From Flagellimonas alvinocaridis (GTDB lineage: Bacteria; Bacteroidota; Bacteroidia; Flavobacteriales; Flavobacteriaceae), in the NCBI RefSeq assembly GCF_004916895.1, contig NZ_SNTZ01000004.1, positions 62,001 through 126,000 on the forward strand: a stretch of DNA of 64,000 bases, read 5' to 3'. A program made the position numbers and the translations under genes. Of this stretch, positions 53,550 through 62,054 are shown piece after piece. The notes beneath the pieces were generated by a model. The model saw nothing but the letters and a program-made list of their open reading frames with translations, ran no database searches and had not been told where the DNA came from. How positions within the stretch are numbered: position 1 is the first letter of the stretch; each line of letters begins with the position of its first letter.

Positions 53550-53577
53550 TTATCTTAGCTACAAATCCCAAAAGGGC

Positions 53578-54771
53578 ATGGCCAAGAAAAATAGTTTGAT
53601 CAGCAAAGGCAGGTACGAACTTCAGTTCAGGGGCGTCAGGTGTTTAAATTGTAGCCACCCCTTGGACATGAGTGATAAATATTGCCCCAATTGCTCACAA
53701 GCCAACAGTACCAAAAAACTGACCCTCAAGGATTTTATCCATGAGTTTTTTTCTGGAGTGTTCAATTATGACTCCAGACTCTTAAAAACACTTTCGGCCT
53801 TATTGTGGCGCCCCGGAAAAATCACTAAAGATTATATTGAGGGGAAACGGGTCTCCTACACCAATCCCTTCCGTTTTTTACTAAGCTTGGCCTTTGTCTA
53901 TTTTTTGATGTTTGCCTTCAACAATGAGTTTTCCAGTTTGGACAAGGCGGCTTCAAGGTTTGATGGCAATCTTATTTCAAATTCCCCGGTATCCTACAAT
54001 GTCAAGTCCGGAACTTTCACAACAGACAGCACAAAACTCAAGGAAGAAACGGCCAAGGTTTTGGAAAAATTGGATTCTTCCAAGGTTAGCACCAATGAAG
54101 CAATCAAAGGCATGCAGATTTTGGAATCCCTTGCCGAGACTTCTAGTCTGGAAGATCAACGTAAGGATTCATTGATCCTGGCCAACCCCACTAAGTTTTA
54201 TGCAACGCTGGAAAGCAAATCCGGAATCAATAATTTTATGGAGAAGGTGGGATTTTTTTCCAAAATGATAAAAAGGGACACCCTCTTCAGTTTTAGCGAG
54301 ACACAGGACAAATACAATGTTAAACCTTCCGTTGGCAACAGAATGGCCTTTAATTCGGCAAATAGCTTATTAAAGGTTATCAGTAGACCTGGAACATTCC
54401 TGAATTCATCCATTTCCCGGATGCCCTTTGTCATTTTTCTCTTTTTACCACTGTTTACGGTGTTCATTTGGTTGGTGTACATCAGAAAAAAACACACCTA
54501 CACCGATCATCTTATTTTCAGCTTTCACAACCAATCTTTATTATTTATCTTGCTCATCCTTAGCTTGGTAATAGATGCTATTTTCAACATGTCCAGTGCA
54601 ATGCTGTTCATAACTATTTTCAGCGTATATCTGTTCATGGCCATGAAAAGGTTCTACGGGCAAGGAACGTTTAAAACAATTGTTAAATATCTCTTTCTGA
54701 ACACTATATTTACCATATTGGCATTTATTGCGGTCATTATTTTGTTTACAGGAAGTGTTTTTATGTATTAG
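53578..54771 (+). CDS. DUF3667 domain-containing membrane protein
   Basis: A 397-residue protein with an N-terminal zinc-ribbon-like motif (CLNCSHPLDMSDKYCPNC, residues about 21-38), followed by the DUF3667 conserved region (DFIHEFFSGVFNYDSRLLKT, LLWRPGKITKDYIEGKR, YTNPFRFLLSLAFVYF). A long polar middle section separates this from four C-terminal membrane helices (about residues 280-395). The zinc ribbon should be on the cytosolic side. Role unknown; the family is widespread in Bacteroidota. apaG follows after 3 bases. Confidence 0.88.
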   Translation: MAKKNSLISKGRYELQFRGVRCLNCSHPLDMSDKYCPNCSQANSTKKLTLKDFIHEFFSGVFNYDSRLLKTLSALLWRPGKITKDYIEGKRVSYTNPFRFLLSLAFVYFLMFAFNNEFSSLDKAASRFDGNLISNSPVSYNVKSGTFTTDSTKLKEETAKVLEKLDSSKVSTNEAIKGMQILESLAETSSLEDQRKDSLILANPTKFYATLESKSGINNFMEKVGFFSKMIKRDTLFSFSETQDKYNVKPSVGNRMAFNSANSLLKVISRPGTFLNSSISRMPFVIFLFLPLFTVFIWLVYIRKKHTYTDHLIFSFHNQSLLFILLILSLVIDAIFNMSSAMLFITIFSVYLFMAMKRFYGQGTFKTIVKYLFLNTIFTILAFIAVIILFTGSVFMY

Positions 54772-54774
54772 GGT

Positions 54775-55161
54775 ATGTTCACTCAAGTCACTAAAGGAAT
54801 CAAGGTATCGGTGCAAACCACTTTTGAGGGCACTTTTTTCAAAAACTACAAGATGCACTATGCCTTTGGCTATACCATCAGCATAGAGAACCAAAGTCAG
54901 GACACCGTTCAATTAACAGCCAGACATTGGGACATTTTTGATGCACTTAAAGATTTGGAGACCATTGACGGCGAAGGCGTTATTGGCAGAAAACCGGTCA
55001 TCAAACCCGGCAAATCCCACACCTACAGCTCAGGATGCTTATTAGCATCCCCTATTGGCGCCATGCGGGGGCATTACCAAATGGTTAATTTCACTACTTC
55101 GGAAGAGTTTGAAGTGGACGTACCCACATTCAAGTTCTCCGCACCTTTTGCAGTAAACTGA
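54775..55161 (+). CDS. apaG: ApaG protein
   Basis: A 128-residue protein of the ApaG/DUF525 family with a fibronectin III-like beta-sandwich fold. Typical segments are FAFGYTISIENQS-like YAFGYTISIENQSQDTVQL, ARHWDIFDAL, GEGVIGRKPVIKPG and MRGHYQMVNF. ApaG has been linked to Co2+/Mg2+ tolerance in Salmonella, but its molecular role is not settled. It is the last gene of a unit with the DUF3667 gene, spaced by 3 bases. Confidence 0.95.
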   Translation: MFTQVTKGIKVSVQTTFEGTFFKNYKMHYAFGYTISIENQSQDTVQLTARHWDIFDALKDLETIDGEGVIGRKPVIKPGKSHTYSSGCLLASPIGAMRGHYQMVNFTTSEEFEVDVPTFKFSAPFAVN

Positions 55162-55194
55162 CCTTCCCGTTTTTAAAATCGATTTTCCTTTTAG

Positions 55195-55202
55195 TACCTT
55201 TG
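55195..55202 (+). promoter_or_regulatory. -7 element TACCTTTG upstream of pruA
   Basis: An exact TAnnTTTG match 31 bases before the pruA ATG at 55234. Confidence 0.55.
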
Positions 55203-55233
55203 GTGGAATTTTTAATCTCCTAAAAAAAGCATC

Positions 55234-56862
55234 ATGGGAAAAGGATTTTTTCAAGTTCCAACTGCAATCAATGAACCTATAAAAAGTTATGCACCAGGTA
55301 CTCCTGAGCGCGAAGAAGTACTACAACAGTACAATGCCTATTACAATGGAAAAGTTGAGGTACCTCTTTACATAGGTAGTGAGGAAATAAAGACTGGAAA
55401 CACCAAACCCATGTCTCCTCCCCACGAACACCAACATGTGGTGGGCCACTACCATCTAGCGGAAAAAAAGCATGTGGAACAGGCCATATCCAACTGTTTG
55501 GAAGCTAGAAAAGCTTGGGCCGACCTTACTTGGGAACAACGTGCAGCCATCTTTTTAAAAGCTGCGGAATTGATTGCCGGACCTTATCGTGCGAAAATGA
55601 ACGCTGCCACAATGCTGGCACAATCAAAAAATATTTTTCAAGCCGAAATTGATTCCGCCTGTGAAATTGTGGATTTTCTCCGTTTCAATGTAGAGTACAT
55701 GTCTCAAATTTATGGGGAACAACCCGAATCTGCCGAGGGCATATGGAACCGAGTGGAATACAGGCCCCTTGAAGGTTTTGTCTATGCCATAACCCCATTC
55801 AACTTTACTGCCATTGCCGGGAATTTGCCCGCAAGTGCCGCTATGATGGGGAATGTTGTGGTCTGGAAACCCAGTGACAGTCAAATATTCTCTGCCAAGG
55901 TAATCGTGGATGTGTTTAAAGAGGCTGGTCTTCCTGATGGGGTCATCAATGTGGTCTATGGAGATCCTGTTATGATTTCGGACACCATACTATCAAGTCC
56001 TGATTTTTCTGGAATCCACTTTACAGGTTCCACCCATGTGTTCAAAGAATTGTGGAAACAGATAGGAAACAACATCCACAACTACAAAACCTATCCAAGG
56101 ATTGTTGGGGAAACTGGCGGAAAGGATTTTATCATTGCGCATCCAACCGCAAAACCCAAGCAAGTGGCCACCGCCATTACCCGAGGTGCTTTTGAGTTCC
56201 AAGGTCAAAAATGCAGTGCAGCCTCACGTGTGTACCTGCCAAAATCAACTGCAAATGAAATTTTGGATTTGGTCAAGGCCGATATCGCCTCTTTCAACAA
56301 ACCCGGTTCTCCTGCCGATATGAGCAACTTTATCACCGCCGTGATCCACGAAGGCTCATTTGACAAACTCGCCAAATATATTGAACAGGCCAAGGCCGAC
56401 TCCAACGCAGAGATCATTGCAGGTGGTGGATATGACAAATCTGTGGGTTACTTTATTGAACCAACGGTTATTTTAACCACCGACCCCAAGTACACCACCA
56501 TGTGCACTGAACTTTTTGGACCAGTGGTGACGGTATATATTTATGAGGACGCCGATTGGAGCAAAACGTTGGAATTGGTGGATGGCACTTCGGAATATGC
56601 ATTGACTGGAGCAGTTCTGTCAGCAGATCGTTATGCCATTGATGAAGCCACAAAAGCATTGCAAAATTGTGCTGGAAACTTCTATATCAACGACAAACCT
56701 ACGGGTGCCGTAGTAGGACAACAGCCTTTTGGAGGAGCAAGAGCTTCTGGAACCAATGACAAGGCAGGTTCCATGCAAAACCTGTTGCGTTGGGTGTCTC
56801 CACGACTTATAAAAGAGACTTTTGTAACTCCTGAAGATTATCGCTATCCTTTTTTGGGATAA
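55234..56862 (+). CDS. pruA: L-glutamate gamma-semialdehyde dehydrogenase (P5C dehydrogenase)
   Basis: PruA oxidises glutamate semialdehyde to glutamate with NAD+, the second step of proline breakdown. The 542-residue protein is the monofunctional long type seen in Bacteroidota and eukaryotes: AITPFNFTAIAGNLPAS, the cofactor-binding VVWKPSDSQ, GIHFTGSTHVFKELW, RIVGETGGKDF and the catalytic Cys in FEFQGQKCSAASRVYLP. The C terminus ends PEDYRYPFLG. Proline dehydrogenase (putA/prodh) is not in the window. The gene has its own -7 element and terminator. Confidence 0.97.
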   Translation: MGKGFFQVPTAINEPIKSYAPGTPEREEVLQQYNAYYNGKVEVPLYIGSEEIKTGNTKPMSPPHEHQHVVGHYHLAEKKHVEQAISNCLEARKAWADLTWEQRAAIFLKAAELIAGPYRAKMNAATMLAQSKNIFQAEIDSACEIVDFLRFNVEYMSQIYGEQPESAEGIWNRVEYRPLEGFVYAITPFNFTAIAGNLPASAAMMGNVVVWKPSDSQIFSAKVIVDVFKEAGLPDGVINVVYGDPVMISDTILSSPDFSGIHFTGSTHVFKELWKQIGNNIHNYKTYPRIVGETGGKDFIIAHPTAKPKQVATAITRGAFEFQGQKCSAASRVYLPKSTANEILDLVKADIASFNKPGSPADMSNFITAVIHEGSFDKLAKYIEQAKADSNAEIIAGGGYDKSVGYFIEPTVILTTDPKYTTMCTELFGPVVTVYIYEDADWSKTLELVDGTSEYALTGAVLSADRYAIDEATKALQNCAGNFYINDKPTGAVVGQQPFGGARASGTNDKAGSMQNLLRWVSPRLIKETFVTPEDYRYPFLG

Positions 56863-56885
56863 CTCAATAAATCCATAATTTCATG

Positions 56886-56921
56886 GCCGCTATACCTCAT
56901 TTGGAATAGCGGTCTTTTTTT
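56886..56921 (+). terminator. Rho-independent terminator after pruA
   Basis: An inverted repeat CCGCTAT (56887-56893) and ATAGCGG (56906-56912), with one extra G-T pair, a loop of about 12 bases and seven T residues at 56915-56921. Confidence 0.85.
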
Positions 56922-56946
56922 ATCCAATATCTCTAAACCTTAAAAA

Positions 56947-57711
56947 ATGCCTAGACCTTATGTACTGGCCGACACCAATTGGAAACATCTAAAAGATGAA
57001 TCTTTTGACTTGGCCGTTCTACCATGGGCCGCCACTGAAGCCCACAACTACCACTTACCATATTCCACCGATACCATTGAGGCCACTGCCATTGCCGAAG
57101 AATCTGCAAGACTCGCATGGGAACAAGGTTGCAAGGTAATAGCCCTTCCAACAATTCCTTTTGGGGTAAATACCGGTCAATCCGATATTTATTTGGACAT
57201 GAACCTCAACCCCAGCACCCAATTTGCCATCCTAAAGGATGTCATCACGGTTTTGGAAAGGCAAGGCATACGTAAGTTTATGATTTTAAACAGCCACGGC
57301 GGCAACAACTGGAAGGCCATCATCAGGGAATTGGGCCTACTGTTCCCAAACATGTTTCTCTGTACCACCCATTGGCCAGGAATGGCAGAAAAAAAAGAGA
57401 TATTTGATAACCCAGGTGATCATGCCGATGAAATGGAAACCAGCCTTATACTCCATTTGGCACCGGAATTGGTACTTCCCAAGCAAGAATGGGGAGATGG
57501 CGAGGAACTAAAGAACAAAATAAAGGCCTTTTCCGAAGGTTGGGCCTGGACCGAAAGACCGTGGTCCAAAATCAGTAAAGATACTGGAGTTGGCAATCCT
57601 AGTATGGCCACCAAAGAGAAAGGAGAGAAGTTTTTCTCCTCGGTATGCGAGAAAATGAGCCAATTATTTATTGATATTGCCCAAGCCAATGTTAATGATC
57701 TTTATGCATAA
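56947..57711 (+). CDS. Creatininase family protein (metal-dependent amidohydrolase)
   Basis: A 254-residue protein of the creatininase family. The likely metal ligands are visible: Glu31 in ATEAHNYHLP, His36, Asp42 in YSTDT, His in LNSHGGNN near residue 117, and Glu in DHADEMETS near residue 160. Family members hydrolyse cyclic amides such as creatinine or act on formamides and lactams, so the substrate is unknown here. It is cytosolic (no signal peptide). It opens a plus-strand cluster; the next gene starts 2 bases after its stop. Confidence 0.92.
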   Translation: MPRPYVLADTNWKHLKDESFDLAVLPWAATEAHNYHLPYSTDTIEATAIAEESARLAWEQGCKVIALPTIPFGVNTGQSDIYLDMNLNPSTQFAILKDVITVLERQGIRKFMILNSHGGNNWKAIIRELGLLFPNMFLCTTHWPGMAEKKEIFDNPGDHADEMETSLILHLAPELVLPKQEWGDGEELKNKIKAFSEGWAWTERPWSKISKDTGVGNPSMATKEKGEKFFSSVCEKMSQLFIDIAQANVNDLYA

Positions 57712-57713
57712 AC

Positions 57714-58682
57714 ATGCACCAAAAATCTAAACATCGAGCATTTTTCCTGGTACCTCCCGAAGTTCAACTGCTGGACTTAACGGGACCAGCGCACCTTTTT
57801 TATGAAGCCAAGGACTATGGCATTGAAGTAGAAACCTTTTATTTGAACCTTGAAGGCAATTCGGAGCAAACCTCCAGTGCCGGAGTGTCCTTGGGCAACC
57901 TTACGCCTTTCCATGCCCATACACTGAAACCGGACGACCTACTGTTTATTCCAGGACTGGAATCCCATTTGTTCTTTAAAAGTGATTTCAAGACAACATA
58001 TGCGGTTTTTCTTGATTGGCTAAGGGAGCAGTACAAAAACAAGGTTCGAGTTTGCTCCGTATGCACCGGGGCTTATTTGGTGGCTATGTCCGGTCTTTTT
58101 GATGGAAAAAAATGCACCACCCATTGGAGGTATTTGGAAGACTTTCAATCCAGATTTCCTAAAGCGCAGGTACTTTCTGACCGTCTGATCATCCAAGATG
58201 GGAACTTGTATTCCAGTGCCGGGGTCTCTTCAGGGATTGATTTAGCTCTTTTTTTGATGGAAGAGCTATTCGGACCCGTATTTACTGCCAAAATTGCCAA
58301 AGAGGTAGTCATCTACCTCCGAAGAACTGAAAACGACCCTCAGCTCAGTGTTTTTCTACAGTATCGGAACCATATCGATACAAGGATTCATCAAGTTCAA
58401 GATCTACTGGCCAAAAACCTCAGCATCAAAAGCACCATAGAGGATTTGGCGGATGCCGTACACATGAGTCCAAGAAACCTTACCCGGCTGTTTAAAAAAA
58501 CTACGGGCATTACCATTGGTGACTATTTGGATAAACTACGGGTGGAACGGGCCACCCAACTCCTTTCAACTGGCTCAAAAGTAAGTGCAGTTGCAGAATC
58601 CTGTGGGTTGCAAAGCAGTAACCAATTACGGTCTCTTCTAAAAAAACACACCGCCTCCCTCCCATCCGATTGGAAGGATTGA
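57714..58682 (+). CDS. GlxA-type transcriptional regulator (DJ-1/PfpI domain plus AraC helix-turn-helix)
   Basis: A 322-residue regulator: a DJ-1/PfpI amidotransferase-like domain (about residues 5-190) with the nucleophile-elbow Cys117 in CSVCTGAYLVAMSG, then an AraC-type double helix-turn-helix (about 225-320, with TIEDLADAVHMSPRNLTRLF and VSAVAESCGLQSSNQLRSLL). It starts 2 bases after the creatininase gene. The DJ-1 half is related to the next gene product, so the regulator may bind the same kind of ligand that the enzymes handle. A typical local activator or repressor. Confidence 0.92.
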   Translation: MHQKSKHRAFFLVPPEVQLLDLTGPAHLFYEAKDYGIEVETFYLNLEGNSEQTSSAGVSLGNLTPFHAHTLKPDDLLFIPGLESHLFFKSDFKTTYAVFLDWLREQYKNKVRVCSVCTGAYLVAMSGLFDGKKCTTHWRYLEDFQSRFPKAQVLSDRLIIQDGNLYSSAGVSSGIDLALFLMEELFGPVFTAKIAKEVVIYLRRTENDPQLSVFLQYRNHIDTRIHQVQDLLAKNLSIKSTIEDLADAVHMSPRNLTRLFKKTTGITIGDYLDKLRVERATQLLSTGSKVSAVAESCGLQSSNQLRSLLKKHTASLPSDWKD

Positions 58683-58756
58683 TTGTCCCGATACTGCGGA
58701 CAGTTGTCCTTTACACCCCCTTTGTTTTGACCTAATTTTGACCAAAATCATTTATC

Positions 58757-59794
58757 ATGAAAAGGTCAATTTTCCTATTCGCAAGTTTTCTAATTTCTTA
58801 CTTCGCTATGGCCCAAACCTCTCTTTCCACACAAACCAAATACATTTGCCCACCCTGCGGTGCAGCATGTGACCAAGAAGTGCATGATGCCCCTGGCGTA
58901 TGCTCGCACTGTAATATGGTGCTTATTAAAAAAAGTGATTCCAAAACCATTGCCTTTTATCTTCAAGATGGTGTGGAAGTATTGGATTTTGCAGGCCCCA
59001 TGGAAGTCTTTGCCTATGCAGGATACCGTGTTTTTATCGTCTCGGCCACCCAAGAGCCCATAAAATCGCAAGGTATTTTAAAGATAATACCCGACTACAG
59101 TGTGGAAAATGCACCAGAAGCTGACATTTTAGCTTTTTTCGGAGGAAACTCCAGTGCCGCTTCCCAAAACCCGAAAGTCATTGATTGGATTCAAAAGCAG
59201 AAAAATGTACAATATCATTTTTCGGTTTGTACTGGAGCTTTTGTAATGGCAGAAGCTGGCATCTTGGATGGAAAAACAGCGACCACATTTCACAATGCCC
59301 TCGATGGGCTTGAAACGAACTACCAAAAAGTTGATGTACGAAAGAATGTTCGCTTCGTGGATAATGGGAATGTCATTACCACAGCAGGCATTTCTGCCGG
59401 AATAGACGGTGCCTTGCATTTAGTGGCCAAACTACAAGGCCTGAATGCAGCCAAGCGAACCGCATATTACATGGAGTATGACAATTGGAAGTTGGGCGAT
59501 GGATTGATCCTATCGGACGATAACCCCTATTCCAACAGGAAAGACCAATCTTTTTATAAGGATTTTGAAGGCACTTATGAATACGTGAATGACACTAAAC
59601 TGAATCTGGTATTTGACCCAAAACTGGGAAATCTTGCTGTTGCGAAAGACGGAGGATTACAACCTGTCCTGCATGAAAATGGGGATTTGTTTTCTGATTC
59701 GGGGAACGAGCCTGTTTTTTTCAAAAGAGACGGGAATGGCAAAATCATTGGATATTCACTTTCCGAAAATGGACCGTTATTTAAAAAGTTATGA
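58757..59794 (+). CDS. Exported DJ-1/PfpI family protein with N-terminal five-Cys metal-binding module
   Basis: A 345-residue protein: signal peptide (residues 1-19, ends AMAQ), a small Cys module (C31, C34, C38, C49, C52; like the heavy-metal-binding/YHS-type domain but with one more Cys), a DJ-1/PfpI domain (about 62-260) with the nucleophile Cys158 in FSVCTGAFVMAEAG and HNALDGLE, and a C-terminal DUF3471-like beta domain (about 275-345, FEGTYEYVNDTKLNLVFD). The DJ-1 part is of the InhA (isonitrile hydratase)/GlxA class. Being exported is unusual for this class. It overlaps the next gene by 4 bases (ATGA). Confidence 0.88.
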   Translation: MKRSIFLFASFLISYFAMAQTSLSTQTKYICPPCGAACDQEVHDAPGVCSHCNMVLIKKSDSKTIAFYLQDGVEVLDFAGPMEVFAYAGYRVFIVSATQEPIKSQGILKIIPDYSVENAPEADILAFFGGNSSAASQNPKVIDWIQKQKNVQYHFSVCTGAFVMAEAGILDGKTATTFHNALDGLETNYQKVDVRKNVRFVDNGNVITTAGISAGIDGALHLVAKLQGLNAAKRTAYYMEYDNWKLGDGLILSDDNPYSNRKDQSFYKDFEGTYEYVNDTKLNLVFDPKLGNLAVAKDGGLQPVLHENGDLFSDSGNEPVFFKRDGNGKIIGYSLSENGPLFKKL

Positions 59795-60771
59795 TACTCA
59801 ACCGCCTATTTCCTTTTCTCCTCGTTGGTGTTTGTTTTTTGCAGTGCATCATTGGTCAAGAGAAGCTATATCGATGTCCTCCCTGTGCCTCCGATTGCCA
59901 TAAAGAAAGCTACCTCCATCCCGGATTATGCCCAGTTTGCAACATGGAGCTTATCTCTCAAAAAGAAAGTCAATTTAAAGGCTATGCTATGGAAGAGGTT
60001 CAGATACCCAACGATTCCATAATGCTTAATGCCGCTTATTACTCTCCCATAAACCGGGACAGTATAAAAGGGGTCTTGATTGTTGTTCATGGGTCTGCTC
60101 CTTCGACCTACAATGATGTAAGTTACTATACCGGATTGGGAACACAGTTGGGAATGGCTGTATTGGCTTTCGACAAGAGAGGGGTTGGGGCATCTGGTGG
60201 CACATACGAATCTTTCTCTGTGGCACGTAGCAAAGCATGGTTCAACCTTTTAGCTTCTGATGTATTGGCGTGCGTAAACTGGATAAAAGAAAAACCAGAA
60301 CTCCAAAAAGCCAAGCTAGGTCTATTGGGTGGAAGTCAAGCTGGATGGATCATGCCATTGGCAGCTTCAAAAAGTAAGGCTATTGATTTTATGATCATTG
60401 GGGAAGGCGTTTCCGTTTCTGCTGGTGAAGAACACTATTTCAGTCAACTTACGGGAGATGGGGATGAAAGCGGGATTACCATCGCCAAGGCCCATAAAAA
60501 ACTTCAGCATTTTAACGGAGAAAAGGGATTTGATCCCAGAAACATTCTAAAGCAACTTGAAACAGATGCACTTTGGTTTTTAGGAACCAATGACCCCGTA
60601 ATTCCTGTAGATGCCACAATTGAAGAATTGCAACGCTTAAACAAATCCAACTTTAAAGTGGTAATCCTTCCGCACGGAGACCACAACTTTCTCAACACCC
60701 AAACCAATGAGCGTTATGACCTTCTCTCTTATATAAAACCTTGGTTGATCACTATCGGAATTTTAAAATAA
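59791..60771 (+). CDS. Exported alpha/beta hydrolase with N-terminal five-Cys metal-binding module
   Basis: A 326-residue protein: signal peptide (about residues 1-23), then a Cys module (C29, C32, C36, C47, C50) with the same spacing as in the gene before it, and an alpha/beta hydrolase domain (about 60-320). The nucleophile Ser182 is in GLLGGSQAGWIMP, the acid is probably Asp in LGTNDPVIPV and the His is in PHGDHNFL. FDKRGVGASGG is typical of peptidase-S9/dienelactone-like hydrolases. It is translationally coupled to the DJ-1 gene, so the two work on the same or linked substrates in the periplasm. Confidence 0.9.
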   Translation: MILNRLFPFLLVGVCFLQCIIGQEKLYRCPPCASDCHKESYLHPGLCPVCNMELISQKESQFKGYAMEEVQIPNDSIMLNAAYYSPINRDSIKGVLIVVHGSAPSTYNDVSYYTGLGTQLGMAVLAFDKRGVGASGGTYESFSVARSKAWFNLLASDVLACVNWIKEKPELQKAKLGLLGGSQAGWIMPLAASKSKAIDFMIIGEGVSVSAGEEHYFSQLTGDGDESGITIAKAHKKLQHFNGEKGFDPRNILKQLETDALWFLGTNDPVIPVDATIEELQRLNKSNFKVVILPHGDHNFLNTQTNERYDLLSYIKPWLITIGILK

Positions 60772-60793
60772 TCACTTCACTTTTTAAACTCCA

Positions 60794-61759
60794 ATGCATA
60801 CCATGATTCATTCAAACCCATTTTTCTTTGCTTTTGCCTTTTTCATATCGATTCTAAACCTTCGGGGACAGAACACAGACCCCATTCAAGAAGGGTCTGG
60901 TTATTTTCAAATGGAAGTAGGCAACTTGGATGATACCCGTAAAATAAATGTGTACTATCATAGACCTAAAAACTTCAATCCAGATTCAAAAGTAATCTTG
61001 GTGATTCCAGGAGCGGGAAGAAATGCTGATACTTACCGGGATGCTTGGATCGTAAATTCCGAAAAATACAATGTACTGGTTCTCTCCCCTATGTATCCAA
61101 AAAGCGAATACGGATTCGAGGACTATCACCTTGGTGGTATTATCCAGAATCTAAATATTTCCGAATGTATATCGTGGGTTGAGGGTACCAATGAAGCTAT
61201 TTTGTATGAGGACAAACTCGTCTACCACGTAAATCCTAAAAAAAGAAAATGGCTCTTTAACGATTTTGATGCAATTTTTGACTTTGCCATTACAGCAACT
61301 CAATCAAACCAAACTTCCTATGATATTTTTGGGCATTCGGCTGGCGGGCAAATCCTTCACAGGTTCGCCTTGTTCCACCCCTTTTCAAAAGCAGACCGGA
61401 TTTTGGCTTCCAATTCAGGTTTCTATACGTTGCCTGACTTTGGGTCTCCATTACCATTTGGTCTTAAGAATAGTTCGCTTACTGTTGATGACCTAAAAGC
61501 ATCATTTGGCAAAAAATTGATTCTTTTCATTGGAGAAATGGACAACGAGAATGAAACGGGAGGTACTTTGTTGCGTTCAAAATCAGCAGACCAACAAGGT
61601 TACCATCGTCTGGAGAGAGCGCAATATTCCTACCTGTTGTCACAAAATAATTCCAAAAAATTAGGTGCGATGTTTAATTGGAAAATTAAAATCGTCCCAA
61701 AAATTGGGCATGATTATCGTAAAATGAGTCAAGCAGCAGGCTCATACCTATACGAATAG
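60794..61759 (+). CDS. Exported alpha/beta hydrolase
   Basis: A 321-residue protein with a signal peptide (about residues 1-25, start at 60794 or 60803) and an alpha/beta hydrolase fold. The nucleophile Ser182 is in DIFGHSAGGQILH, with a C-terminal His in KIGHDYRKMS; the acid is probably in LFIGEMDNE. It lacks the Cys module of the preceding hydrolase. It ends the cluster that starts with the creatininase gene; the gap to the gene before is 22 bases. The substrate is unknown, possibly an ester or polymer. Confidence 0.87.
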   Translation: MHTMIHSNPFFFAFAFFISILNLRGQNTDPIQEGSGYFQMEVGNLDDTRKINVYYHRPKNFNPDSKVILVIPGAGRNADTYRDAWIVNSEKYNVLVLSPMYPKSEYGFEDYHLGGIIQNLNISECISWVEGTNEAILYEDKLVYHVNPKKRKWLFNDFDAIFDFAITATQSNQTSYDIFGHSAGGQILHRFALFHPFSKADRILASNSGFYTLPDFGSPLPFGLKNSSLTVDDLKASFGKKLILFIGEMDNENETGGTLLRSKSADQQGYHRLERAQYSYLLSQNNSKKLGAMFNWKIKIVPKIGHDYRKMSQAAGSYLYE

Positions 61760-61879
61760 GCAATTCTTAAATCACTAATTATCATTGCTTTTAAGCTGCA
61801 TAAAACAAGGTTTGTTTTAAAAATACACGCTTTTGGAAGGTATAAACATACTTCAAATGTAAATTTAACGTTAATTAAT

Positions 61880-61909
61880 TGTAAACTAAACGTAATTTGG
61901 TATTTTTGT
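61880..61909 (+). promoter_or_regulatory. Full Bacteroidota-type promoter (TTG-N19-TATTTTTG)
   Basis: TTG at 61880-61882 and TATTTTTG at 61902-61909 with a 19-base spacer, matching the TTG/TAnnTTTG consensus. The 10-base palindrome TTAACGTTAA (61866-61875) lies just upstream and could be an operator. A short ORF begins 19 bases downstream. Confidence 0.75.
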
Positions 61910-61928
61910 AGTATAAATCCCATACAAT

Positions 61929-62051
61929 ATGAGAAAGCGAATCAATACATGGGTAGAAAATGTGTCCAAAAAGTTTGACCGGATTTGGTCAAACGCAAAG
62001 ACCTATTGCAGAAAGTGTAGGTTGGTCTACGAAAGGATGTGGAGCATTTGA
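61929..62051 (+). CDS. Small basic protein or leader ORF (40 residues)
   Basis: ATG at 61929 to TGA at 62051 encodes a very basic 40-residue peptide (MRKRINTWVENVSKKFDRIW..., with CRKC near residues 27-30). It is Trp- and Arg-rich, has no signal peptide, and I do not recognise it. It lies 19 bases after a complete promoter and its stop is 4 bases from the convergent rsmG stop, so the space is filled almost exactly. It could be a real small protein, or the transcript could be a regulatory RNA. Confidence 0.5.
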   Translation: MRKRINTWVENVSKKFDRIWSNAKTYCRKCRLVYERMWSI

Positions 62052-62054
62052 ACG

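Noticed and set aside
56947..61759. Reading the accessory cluster as a known creatinine degradation operon
   Set aside because: Creatinase, sarcosine oxidase and related genes are absent, and the exported DJ-1 and hydrolase proteins are not part of that pathway.
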